A stretch of 15,707 nucleotides of DNA, taken from positions 1 through 15,707 of the forward strand of contig JBMOGW010000061.1 in assembly GCA_049318165.1 (NCBI GenBank), read 5' to 3'. Numbering within the stretch: the first letter of the stretch is position 1; each line of letters opens with the position of its first letter. The DNA is from UBA668 sp049318165 (GTDB lineage Bacteria; Actinomycetota; Acidimicrobiia; Acidimicrobiales; Ilumatobacteraceae). Shown one piece after another: positions 1-6,796 of this stretch. The notes beneath the pieces were generated by a model. The model was not told the DNA's origin and did no database searches. It saw only the letters and a list, made by a program, of their open reading frames with translations. The translations under genes and the position numbers were made by a program.

Positions 1-337
1 GACCGGTGGCGAACGCGTTCGGCGCCGGGTCCTCGACGATGTACACCCGCGGCTTGGGCAGGCCACTGGCGATGCAGAGGCCCTCCACCAGGTTGTGCAG
101 TCGCTGATAGGTCTGCGGATCGGCCGGCTTGGCACGGCTGGCGGCCAGGGCGATGGCGTCGGCCTTCCAGTACGAGGCGAACGCGACGGCGCCGGACACC
201 ACGAGGGCGATGATCGTGCCCTGCGGGCCGTAGCCGACGAGCACGCCGAAGGCGGCGCCGACCAGGCTGAGGATGACGACGAAGACGACGACGAGCGCGA
301 TGCTGCGGCGCTTGTTGGAGCGGATCAGTTCGAGCAT
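1..337 (-). CDS. htpX: M48 family membrane metalloprotease (HtpX-type), C-terminus beyond window
   Basis: The first 112 codons of a minus-strand gene are visible; the rest lies beyond the left edge. HtpX-type M48 proteases are zinc-dependent membrane enzymes that degrade damaged membrane proteins. The N-terminus (MLELIRSNKRRS) is followed by two hydrophobic segments, at about residues 12-36 and 40-57. The stretch around residues 97-112 (PRVYIVEDPAPNAFATG) matches the conserved region that precedes the HEXXH zinc motif in this family. The HEXXH itself is not in the window, so activity cannot be judged. The ATG lies 7 bases after the lemA stop and has no good Shine-Dalgarno; AAGG is about 16 bases away. 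Translation probably depends on reinitiation after lemA. The lemA-M48 pairing is common in bacteria and supports the call. Confidence 0.88.
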   Translation of the reverse strand, partial: MLELIRSNKRRSIALVVVFVVILSLVGAAFGVLVGYGPQGTIIALVVSGAVAFASYWKADAIALAASRAKPADPQTYQRLHNLVEGLCIASGLPKPRVYIVEDPAPNAFATG

Positions 338-344
338 GGTCGGT

Positions 345-896
345 TCAGAACTGCACCTTCGGGACCTGGCGGGAGGCCTCGTCGGTCTCGAAGTAGTCCC
401 GCTTCGTGAAGTTGAACATGTTGGCGATCAGCACCGAGGGGAACGCCTGGAGCCGGTTGTTGTAGCCGAGCACGCTGTCGTTGTAGAACTGCCGCGCGTA
501 GGCGACACGGCCTTCGGTGGCGGTCAGCTCTTCCTGCAGGGCGAGGAAGTTCTGGTTGGCCTTGAGGTCGGGGTAGCGCTCGCTGAGGGCGAACAACTGC
601 TTGAGGGCCCCGGTGAGCTGGTTGTCAGCAGCGGCCTGACCGGACGGCGTGGCCGGTGCGGCGATGGCTGCGTTGCGAGCATTGACCACGGCTTCGAGGG
701 TGCCCTTCTCGTGTGCCGCGTAGCCCTTGACGGTCTCGACCAGATTGGGGATGAGGTCGATGCGCCGCTTCAACTGGACGTCGATCTGCGACCAGGCGTT
801 CTCCACCTGGTTCCTGCTGCGCACGAGACCGTTGTACGACCCGATGACCAGCAGCACCAGGAGGACGACGACCACCAGGACGATGATCCACCACAT
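345..896 (-). CDS. lemA: LemA family membrane protein
   Basis: The product is 183 residues, normal for LemA. One N-terminal transmembrane segment (residues 2-18, nearly all V, L and I after MWW) is followed by the conserved region carrying YNGLVRSRNQVENAWSQIDV and RRIDLIPNLVETVKGYA, then a long helical region ending in RQVPKVQF. LemA proteins are helical-bundle membrane proteins of unknown biochemical role, often encoded with M48 proteases or TPM-domain proteins. The ATG at 896 was chosen because the LemA homology begins there and a GGAG (902-905 on the plus strand as CTCC) sits 5 bases upstream. The open frame continues upstream to 1964, but that part is antisense to the glycosyltransferase gene and is not coding. 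It lies between the glycosyltransferase and the M48 protease, all on the same strand, and may be in one operon with them. Confidence 0.93.
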   Translation of the reverse strand: MWWIIVLVVVVLLVLLVIGSYNGLVRSRNQVENAWSQIDVQLKRRIDLIPNLVETVKGYAAHEKGTLEAVVNARNAAIAAPATPSGQAAADNQLTGALKQLFALSERYPDLKANQNFLALQEELTATEGRVAYARQFYNDSVLGYNNRLQAFPSVLIANMFNFTKRDYFETDEASRQVPKVQF

Positions 897-901
897 AGTG
901 A

Positions 902-905
902 CTCC
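902..905 (-). promoter_or_regulatory. Shine-Dalgarno of lemA
   Basis: GGAG on the minus strand, 5 bases before the lemA ATG. It decides this start over the many in-frame codons further upstream. Confidence 0.6.
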
Positions 906-920
906 GATGATCTGAATGGA

Positions 921-935
921 GGGCGGGAGCCGCCC
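921..935 (-). terminator. Short GC hairpin after the glycosyltransferase (possible intrinsic terminator)
   Basis: GGGCGG-GAG-CCGCCC on the plus strand forms a perfect 6-bp GC stem with a 3-base loop. It lies just past the glycosyltransferase stop (938-940) and before the lemA ribosome site. There is no T-tract, so it would be an I-shaped actinobacterial-type terminator, a partial terminator or an mRNA stability element. The fold is plain in the sequence; the function is inferred. Confidence 0.35.
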
Positions 936-937
936 GA

Positions 938-2116
938 TCAGCTCATCATACGGTTGCGACGCCGCAGCCGGGGGGACAGGGGCCATCGCGACGCCGGTTC
1001 GGCCGACGCTGCGGACCCCGCCACCGAGCGGTAGATCTCGGCGTAGCGGGTGGCCAACGTCGTCATCGAGAAGTCGTCGGCGCGTCGCGCCCCCGCCGCG
1101 ATCAGCCGCGCGCTGAGCACCTGGTCGCACAACGCACGCTGCAGCGAGTACGCCAGAGCATCGACGTCGCCGGGCTCGACCAGCAACGAATCGACGTCGT
1201 CGGTGGCAACGTTGCGGTAGCCGTCGAGCGAGCTGGCCACGATGCACGTGCCGGCGGCCATCGCCTCGATCAGCACGACGCCGAACGACTCGCCGCGCAG
1301 CGAGGGTGCGCAGAACACGTCGGCGCCCTTGAGACGGGCGATCTTCTCCTCGTCGGTCAGCCGGCCGAGCCAGTGGATGCGAGGGTCGTTCGCCGTCGCG
1401 GCCTGCAGCCGTGGGGTGTCGGGTCCGTTGCTGGCGATCCACAGCGTCACCTCGGGACCGAGCCGCTCCATCGCCGCCAGCAGCACGTCGAGGCCCTTGC
1501 GTTCCTCGTGGCGGCCACAGAAGAAGATGGTCGGGCCGTCCTTCGGCCACGACGCCGAGGCGCGGTACTCGTCGAGTTCGACGCCGTTGAACAGCACCTC
1601 GTACTCGCCACCGATCGCTTCCTCCACCAGCAGTTTGGCGTCCTTCGACACCGCCACCCGATGGGCGAGGTTCTTCGCTGCCGCCTTGATGGGTGAGGCC
1701 AGGTACTGGTAGCTCGCACTCTCCCCTGCCGCGTGGAACGTCGCCACCACCGGCGACGGGTGCAGCAGGATCGCCGTCATCGGCGGTCCGGGCGCGAATG
1801 GCTCGTGCAGGTGCAGCACGTCGAACTCCTCGTCGAACAGGACGCGCATCGTGCGCAGCGCCGCGGCGGGGTCCGGCGCGAGCGGGGCGATCGAACCATT
1901 CGCCGCCGTCGGCAGGCTGTTGCCCAACGGGGTGACGAACGTCGCCGGCGGCGGACCGTCGCACGGGCCGAGCACGCGCACCTCGATGCCCTGCTTGCGC
2001 AGTTGACGGGCCAACCCCATCGCCTGCGCCTGCACCCCGCCGGGGATCGACAGGCTGTACGGCACCACCATGCCGACACGGAGCAGCCGAGCACGGGTCG
2101 AAGGCTCGTATGGCAC
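938..2116 (-). CDS. GT4-family glycosyltransferase, PimA-like (GDP-mannose-dependent)
   Basis: The product is 392 residues from the GTG at 2116. It resembles mycobacterial PimA, which transfers mannose from GDP-mannose to phosphatidylinositol at the inner membrane face. The N-terminal Rossmann domain has GMVVPYSLSIPGGVQ (15-29), HLHEP (102-106) and TFHA (126-129, H128 matching the PimA catalytic His). The C-terminal domain has GRHEERKG (201-208, R202 and K207 as expected phosphate contacts) and GESFGVVLIEAMAAGT, with the EX7E pair E276/E284. Length fits the family (about 370-390). The GTG is preferred over the ATG at 2071 because a TAGCGT -10 box lies 7 bases before it, and the ATG would remove the first beta strand (RLLRVG). 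The usual mycobacterial pimA neighbours are absent, so the acceptor lipid is uncertain; another GT4 mannosyl- or glucosyltransferase is possible. Confidence 0.88.
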   Translation of the reverse strand: MPYEPSTRARLLRVGMVVPYSLSIPGGVQAQAMGLARQLRKQGIEVRVLGPCDGPPPATFVTPLGNSLPTAANGSIAPLAPDPAAALRTMRVLFDEEFDVLHLHEPFAPGPPMTAILLHPSPVVATFHAAGESASYQYLASPIKAAAKNLAHRVAVSKDAKLLVEEAIGGEYEVLFNGVELDEYRASASWPKDGPTIFFCGRHEERKGLDVLLAAMERLGPEVTLWIASNGPDTPRLQAATANDPRIHWLGRLTDEEKIARLKGADVFCAPSLRGESFGVVLIEAMAAGTCIVASSLDGYRNVATDDVDSLLVEPGDVDALAYSLQRALCDQVLSARLIAAGARRADDFSMTTLATRYAEIYRSVAGSAASAEPASRWPLSPRLRRRNRMMS

Positions 2117-2123
2117 GGCGCCG

Positions 2124-2129
2124 ACGCTA
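2124..2129 (-). promoter_or_regulatory. -10 box (TAGCGT) for leaderless glycosyltransferase mRNA
   Basis: TAGCGT on the minus strand, followed by 7 bases and the GTG start at 2116. This TANNNT box with 6-8 bases to the start codon is the known leaderless arrangement in actinobacteria. No Shine-Dalgarno is present. The 12-base string TAGCGTCGGCGC recurs exactly at 5873. Confidence 0.6.
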
Positions 2130-2196
2130 GCGGACGCGACGGACCCGACGCTGGTGGCGTCGCACGACCGTTCCCCGACGGGAACGAGGCCGCGGA

Positions 2197-2202
2197 TACC
2201 AT
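2197..2202 (+). promoter_or_regulatory. -10 box (TACCAT) for leaderless mRNA of the class-V-like PLP protein gene
   Basis: TACCAT, 7 bases before the ATG at 2210, with no Shine-Dalgarno. It lies in the 93-base divergent region shared with the glycosyltransferase promoter. The two -10 boxes are 67 bases apart, so both promoters could be bound independently. Confidence 0.5.
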
Positions 2203-2209
2203 CGCATCG

Positions 2210-4402
2210 ATGCACCAGCCTGCGACATCGACCTCGGCCGGTGACGCGGCCCCGGCGGCAACAGCAACTCGGCGTTCGACCGTGCTGCTCGAGATGTACC
2301 GGCGTCTGGCCGACGACCTGGGCATCCGCCCGTTTGCCGCCGAGCGCATCGAACGGGAGACGGCGGAAAGCCTCGCACCACACCCTGCGTTGCGACGCTG
2401 TCTGCAGGACGACCCCGCGATGGCCGCACTGCTGCCGGGTGCGGCTGGCCGGTTCGCCCTCGGCGCCCCCGACGACCTTCCCTTCTCGGTGCTGCCCGAC
2501 GGCTTGATCATCCTCCCGCCGACCTTGCTCGACGATTCGCCCGCAATGGCAGCTGCAGCGCGCTGGGGTCTGGAAGCCGCCCACGCGCGTACGTGCGCCG
2601 CGGATGCCGGGGTGCTCATCGGCCTCGTGCGGCACGGCACAGGGCTGCTCGCGTCGCTGCCGGCAACGTCTCGGAACCTGCTCCTGGCGCTGCTGCCCCG
2701 TCCGATCGCGAACGAACTGTGGGGCGGGCGCTCCGAGTCTCCGAGCGACGTGCTGCTGGCCTGGATGAGCGCACGGACGGGCACGGCGCCGGTGCGCCGC
2801 GGCAGCGACGGCGACGGCGACGCGGGCGGCCTGGTCGTGCCGGTCGAACGGCTCCTGGTGGCCGGGGGTGACAGCCGACTCCACGTCGATCCGGTCACCG
2901 GCCACAATCGATACGGAGTGCCGCCGCGGCCGAGACCCGAGGCCGTGCAGTTCTCGTCCTCCACCGCCTCTGCGGTGAGCGAGCACGGCTTCCTCTTCTG
3001 CGACGTGCTGCGGCGGGACCTGCTCACGGCCGTCCGCGTCGACGGGGTCCCGGTCGCCACGCTGCGTCGGAATGCCGCGGTCGCCACGGGCAACGCGATC
3101 GCGAGGATGCTCGGATTGGACCACGACGAGTGCGACGTGGCGATCGCCCCGTCCGGCACGGACAGCGAACTGCTCGCCGTCCTCGTCGCCCGCGCGGGCG
3201 CCGAGCGCCGGCCGGTGCTCAACCTGCTCGTCTCGCCGGAGGAGTCCGGACGTGGTGTCCGCCTTGCCGGGAGCGGCCGATTCTTCGATGACGAAGCAGC
3301 CACGGGAGCGCACGTCAGCAGCGGTGCGCCGGCATTCGCCGACGGCCCCGTCGACGTCGAGGAGGTCGCGATTCGTGACGAGTCGGGTCGGCCGCGTCTG
3401 CTCGCCGAGGTCGACTCGGAGTTCCTGTCCGCCGGCCGCGCCGCCCTGGCACGCGGCTGCCACGTGCTGGCCCACGTGCTGCTGTCGTCGAAGACCGGGC
3501 TCAGCGCGCCCAGCACCGCTGCGGTCAACGCGCTGCGCTCGACGGCTCCCGATCGAGTCGACGTCGTGGTCGACGCCTGCCAGATGCGCACACCGTTCGC
3601 ACTGCTCGGCCAGATCGTCCGCAACGGGTGGATGCTGCAGGTCTCGGGCTCCAAGTTCCTCACCGGACCACCCTTCAGCGGGGCGCTGGTGCTGCCTCCG
3701 GCGATGCGTCCCCGGGCTGCGGCGATCGGCACCATGCTCGCCGAATCCCCGGGAGTCGGTCACCCCCACGACTGGCCGGCCAGTTCGTTCGACATGCCGG
3801 CGCAGGATGGCCCACCTCCGAGCTTCGGCAGCATCTTCAGGTGGCTCCCGGCACTGTTGGAGTCCGAACTCCTGGTCTCGATGCCCATCGACTTTCGTGC
3901 CGAGGCGTTCGACCGCTTCCGTGATGCGGTCGCCCCCAGCATCGAGCACAGCCCATGGCTGAGCCCGATCGAGACCGGCGCCCCGGACGACGCGCCGCAC
4001 GATGCGTCGCTCGGCCTCTCGATCCTGTCGTTCTCGGTGCGCGGCCGACTGTGGAACGGCGGCCTCGCGACACTCGGAGAGTCCGAGTGTCGCGCACTGT
4101 TCGAGGCGCTCAACCGAGACGTGTCGGCGCTGTTACCCGGCCTCGACCTGGCCGACGCCGCGCTGGCTCGGCTTCCCGCGCACATCGGCCAGCCGGTGAC
4201 GCTCGCCGGGCCGGACGGTCCGGTGAGCGTCCTGCGCATGGTGCTCGGTGCCCGCTTCTTCTCGATCGTCGGGTTCGCCCCGGCCGGCGCGGAGGAGGCC
4301 GCGCTGCGGTCTGAGATCGCCGATGCCCGGCGCGCGATCGCCAAAGTGGAGCTGCTCGCCGAACACTGGTGGCGCATCGGACCCGCCCTGGAGCAGCAGT
4401 GA
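2210..4402 (+). CDS. Uncharacterised PLP-dependent protein with class V aminotransferase-like core
   Basis: The product is 730 residues; I do not recognise a named family. From about residue 225 it looks like a fold-type I PLP enzyme. FSSSTASAVSE is a substrate-side segment, APSGTDSE (313-320) fits the phosphate-binding turn, and DACQMR (D455, Q458) fits the Asp that contacts the PLP ring nitrogen plus the DxxQ of class V aminotransferases and cysteine desulfurases. SGSKFLTGPPFSGA carries K482, the probable Schiff-base lysine, where class V enzymes usually have GHK. The first ~220 residues are a separate, mostly helical part with no motif I can name. The stop overlaps the start of the decarboxylase in GTGA, implying translational coupling and a shared pathway. 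The start is set by the TACCAT box 7 bases upstream. Substrate and reaction are unknown; a lyase, desulfurase or transaminase would all be consistent. Confidence 0.8.
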   Translation: MHQPATSTSAGDAAPAATATRRSTVLLEMYRRLADDLGIRPFAAERIERETAESLAPHPALRRCLQDDPAMAALLPGAAGRFALGAPDDLPFSVLPDGLIILPPTLLDDSPAMAAAARWGLEAAHARTCAADAGVLIGLVRHGTGLLASLPATSRNLLLALLPRPIANELWGGRSESPSDVLLAWMSARTGTAPVRRGSDGDGDAGGLVVPVERLLVAGGDSRLHVDPVTGHNRYGVPPRPRPEAVQFSSSTASAVSEHGFLFCDVLRRDLLTAVRVDGVPVATLRRNAAVATGNAIARMLGLDHDECDVAIAPSGTDSELLAVLVARAGAERRPVLNLLVSPEESGRGVRLAGSGRFFDDEAATGAHVSSGAPAFADGPVDVEEVAIRDESGRPRLLAEVDSEFLSAGRAALARGCHVLAHVLLSSKTGLSAPSTAAVNALRSTAPDRVDVVVDACQMRTPFALLGQIVRNGWMLQVSGSKFLTGPPFSGALVLPPAMRPRAAAIGTMLAESPGVGHPHDWPASSFDMPAQDGPPPSFGSIFRWLPALLESELLVSMPIDFRAEAFDRFRDAVAPSIEHSPWLSPIETGAPDDAPHDASLGLSILSFSVRGRLWNGGLATLGESECRALFEALNRDVSALLPGLDLADAALARLPAHIGQPVTLAGPDGPVSVLRMVLGARFFSIVGFAPAGAEEAALRSEIADARRAIAKVELLAEHWWRIGPALEQQ
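4390..4393 (+). promoter_or_regulatory. Shine-Dalgarno of the group II decarboxylase
   Basis: GGAG inside the last codons of the upstream gene, 5 bases before the GTG at 4399. It supports that overlapping GTGA start. Confidence 0.55.
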
Positions 4403-5856
4403 ACCCGGCGGGCTTCGAGCCATCCCCCCTCGATCCGAGCGACTGGGAGGACTACCGCCGGCAGGCGCACGCGCTCCTCGATGCGTGTATCGACCATCTC
4501 GCCACGGCTCGCGACCACCCGTGGCAGCCGGTGAGCGACGACGACCGTGCCGCCCTGAGCCTCGGCGTCGCCACCGAGGGCGTGGGCACGGCAGAGGTTG
4601 CGGATGACTTGGCACACCGACTGCTGCCCCTCGCGACCGGCAACATCCATCCCCGCTTCTTCGGCTGGGTGCACGGCACCGGCCTTGCCACGGGCCTGCT
4701 CGCAGAGATGGCTGCGGCGACCATGAACAGCAACTGCGGCGGCCGTGACCACGGCGCGGTCTACGTCGAGCGGGAGGTGATCGACTGGTGCCGTCGCTGC
4801 TTCGGTTTCCCCGAGCGCTCGAGCGGCGTGCTGGTCACCGGCACCTCGCAGGCGACGGTGATCGCGCTCGCTGCCGCACGGCAGCGGGCCCTGGGCGACG
4901 CGTCGCGCCGCGATGGCATCGTCGGGGGTCCGCCGCTCGCTGCGTACGCCGTGCAGGGGGTGCACAACGCGACGGTGAAGGCGATGGAGTTGCTCGGCGT
5001 GGGCGCGGCATCGCTGCGCCTGATCGACGCGAACACCGCCGGGGCCATCGACGTCGCGGCACTCGGCGAGGCGATCGAGCGGGACCGCGCAGCCGGCGTC
5101 GTCCCGATGTGCGTGGTGGCGACTGCCGGGTCGGTCGACCTCGGCGCCTTCGACGATCTCGACGCGGTGGCCGAGGTGTGCGCAGCGCACGACGTGTGGC
5201 TGCACGTCGACGGCGCGTTCGGTGCATGGGCCCGCCTCGCCGACGACCCGTGGCGAAGCCTCACGAACGGCATCGAACGTGCCGACTCGCTCGCATTCGA
5301 CTTCCACAAATGGATGTATGTGCAGTACGACTGCGGCGCGGTGCTGCTGCGGGACGAAGCCGCACACCGGGCAGCATTCGCGGCGCGGCCCGCCTACCTC
5401 GCGTCGCAGTCCGACGGCCTCGGCGGCGGCGAGCCGTGGTACTGCGACTACGGCGTGGACCTTTCGCGTGGTTTCCGAGCCCTGAAGGTGTGGGCAGCAC
5501 TGCGTTCCCACGGCAGCGACGCGCTTGGGTCGGCGATCACGCGGAACTGCCGACAGGCGCAGCGGATGGCCGCCCGGGTCGAGGCCACTGCCGGCCTTCG
5601 ATTGGCCGCTCCGGTGGGGCTGAACGTCTGCTGCTTCGACGTCGCACCTGCCGAGCTCACCGACACCGACCGCGACTCGTTGAACGCAGCCGTGGCGCAG
5701 GACCTGCAGCTCGCCGGCGACACGGTGTTCTCGACGACCAAGGTGCTCGGGCGCACGGTGCTGAGGGCTGCCATCGTGAATCACCGCACGTGCGACGCCG
5801 ACATCGACCACGCAGTCGACGCCGCAGCGGCCGCCGCGCACCGACGGCTCTCCTGA
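4399..5856 (+). CDS. Group II pyridoxal-dependent amino-acid decarboxylase family protein
   Basis: The product is 485 residues, the usual size for bacterial aromatic-L-amino-acid/glutamate-type decarboxylases. These remove the alpha-carboxyl of an amino acid to give an amine. Visible signatures are HPRFFGWVHGTG near residues 84-95 (typical HPxFxxW substrate-pocket segment), VTGTSQAT near 138-145 (PLP phosphate loop, usually GGSxAN), HVDGAFG with D271 (PLP ring contact) and FDFHKWMYVQYDCG with K304 as the Schiff-base lysine. The GTG start overlaps the previous stop as GTGA and has GGAG 5 bases upstream. The substrate cannot be read from sequence: aromatic amino acids, diaminobutyrate, or an aldolase/aldehyde-synthase role as in some plant relatives are all possible. 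Coupling to an unknown PLP enzyme suggests two steps on the same amino-acid-derived compound. Confidence 0.9.
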   Translation: MNPAGFEPSPLDPSDWEDYRRQAHALLDACIDHLATARDHPWQPVSDDDRAALSLGVATEGVGTAEVADDLAHRLLPLATGNIHPRFFGWVHGTGLATGLLAEMAAATMNSNCGGRDHGAVYVEREVIDWCRRCFGFPERSSGVLVTGTSQATVIALAAARQRALGDASRRDGIVGGPPLAAYAVQGVHNATVKAMELLGVGAASLRLIDANTAGAIDVAALGEAIERDRAAGVVPMCVVATAGSVDLGAFDDLDAVAEVCAAHDVWLHVDGAFGAWARLADDPWRSLTNGIERADSLAFDFHKWMYVQYDCGAVLLRDEAAHRAAFAARPAYLASQSDGLGGGEPWYCDYGVDLSRGFRALKVWAALRSHGSDALGSAITRNCRQAQRMAARVEATAGLRLAAPVGLNVCCFDVAPAELTDTDRDSLNAAVAQDLQLAGDTVFSTTKVLGRTVLRAAIVNHRTCDADIDHAVDAAAAAAHRRLS

Positions 5857-5872
5857 CCGACCCTCGCTTGGT

Positions 5873-5878
5873 TAGCGT
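5873..5878 (+). promoter_or_regulatory. -10 box (TAGCGT) for leaderless F420-type oxidoreductase gene
   Basis: TAGCGT, 6 bases before the ATG at 5885, within the 28-base gap after the decarboxylase stop. It shows the next gene can have its own promoter despite the close spacing. No Shine-Dalgarno is seen. Confidence 0.6.
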
Positions 5879-5884
5879 CGGCGC

Positions 5885-6793
5885 ATGGTCGAACCCACCG
5901 GACTCCCCGCACTCAGCGTCATCGGCGTGCCGGGCAAGCGCAACGCCATCCTCGAACTCGCGGCCGAAGCCGACCGACGGGGCTTCGCAGGCCTGGCGAG
6001 TCCCGGCGTGAACGGGAACCTCGCGCTGTGCGGCTCGCTCGCCCATGTCACGACGCGCATCCCGTTCTGGACGAGCATCCAGCCGATCTACCACAGCCAC
6101 CCCACCGAGGTGGCCATCACCGCCGGCCACCTGCACGAGGTGAGCGGCGGCCGCTTCCGCCTCGGTCTCGGCGTCAGCCATGCGCCGGCCATGGAACGGC
6201 TCGGCATCGACACCGGCCGCCCGCTGGCCGACATGGAGCGCTACGTCGGCGGCATCCGTGCCGCGGAACGCGCCGCCGGGCAGCTGCCGCCGGTGTGGTT
6301 GGCGACGCTGCGCAACAAGATGCTCGACCTGGCGCTGTCGGTGGCCGACGGTGCGATCTGGGCCAACGCGTCGCTGTCGCACATGCCGGCGCAAGTGGCT
6401 CGCGTGGCGGATGACCGGCGCGACCACTTCTTCCTCGCCAACATGGTGCCGACGGTCATCGACGCCGACAAGGCGGCAGCGCGTGCCATCCACCGCCGCA
6501 CGCTGACCGGCTACGTGATGCTGCCGAACTACCGCAACTACTGGAAGCAGGCCGGCTACGCGGACGAGATGGCCGCCATCGAGGACGCGCTCGAGGCGGG
6601 TGACCGAGACGGACTTCCCGACGTGATGCCCGACGCCTGGCTCGACGACTGCACGATCAGCGGTGGTCCGGGCGAGGTGCGCGAACGCCTCGACGCCTGG
6701 GCGGCGACCGGCGTGCTGCCGATCGCCGTGATGAGCAGCACCACCGGCGGCCAGGCGAAGGCCATCGGCGAGCTGTTCGCCCTCTACGACTGA
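5885..6793 (+). CDS. Luciferase-like (LLM class) flavin/F420-dependent oxidoreductase
   Basis: The product is 302 residues with the TIM-barrel luciferase-like fold. Residues 62-100 hold the typical block (TSIQPIYHSHPTEVAITAG, then SGGRFRLGLGVSHAP) that lines the cofactor site, and the C-terminus has GGPGEVRERLDAWAATGV, the usual last-helix motif. In actinobacteria most such enzymes use F420 instead of FMN, but the cofactor is inferred, not seen. The start is set by the TAGCGT box 6 bases upstream. The gene follows the PLP pair on the same strand but has its own promoter, so a shared pathway is only a possibility. It ends 3 bases from the convergent thioredoxin gene, with no room for a terminator between them. 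Confidence 0.88.
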   Translation: MVEPTGLPALSVIGVPGKRNAILELAAEADRRGFAGLASPGVNGNLALCGSLAHVTTRIPFWTSIQPIYHSHPTEVAITAGHLHEVSGGRFRLGLGVSHAPAMERLGIDTGRPLADMERYVGGIRAAERAAGQLPPVWLATLRNKMLDLALSVADGAIWANASLSHMPAQVARVADDRRDHFFLANMVPTVIDADKAAARAIHRRTLTGYVMLPNYRNYWKQAGYADEMAAIEDALEAGDRDGLPDVMPDAWLDDCTISGGPGEVRERLDAWAATGVLPIAVMSSTTGGQAKAIGELFALYD

Positions 6794-6796
6794 GCG

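Noticed and set aside
2117..4000. A minus-strand open frame running through the class-V-like PLP gene, continuous with the glycosyltransferase (1020 codons in all)
   Set aside because: The translated part upstream of 2116 is Arg/His/Gln-rich low-complexity sequence with no family resemblance. It is antisense to a gene with clear PLP motifs, as expected in high-GC DNA.
3760..5841. Minus-strand open frame of 693 codons antisense to the PLP pair
   Set aside because: The composition is rich in R, H, G and V with no motif. The plus strand carries two motif-supported enzymes.
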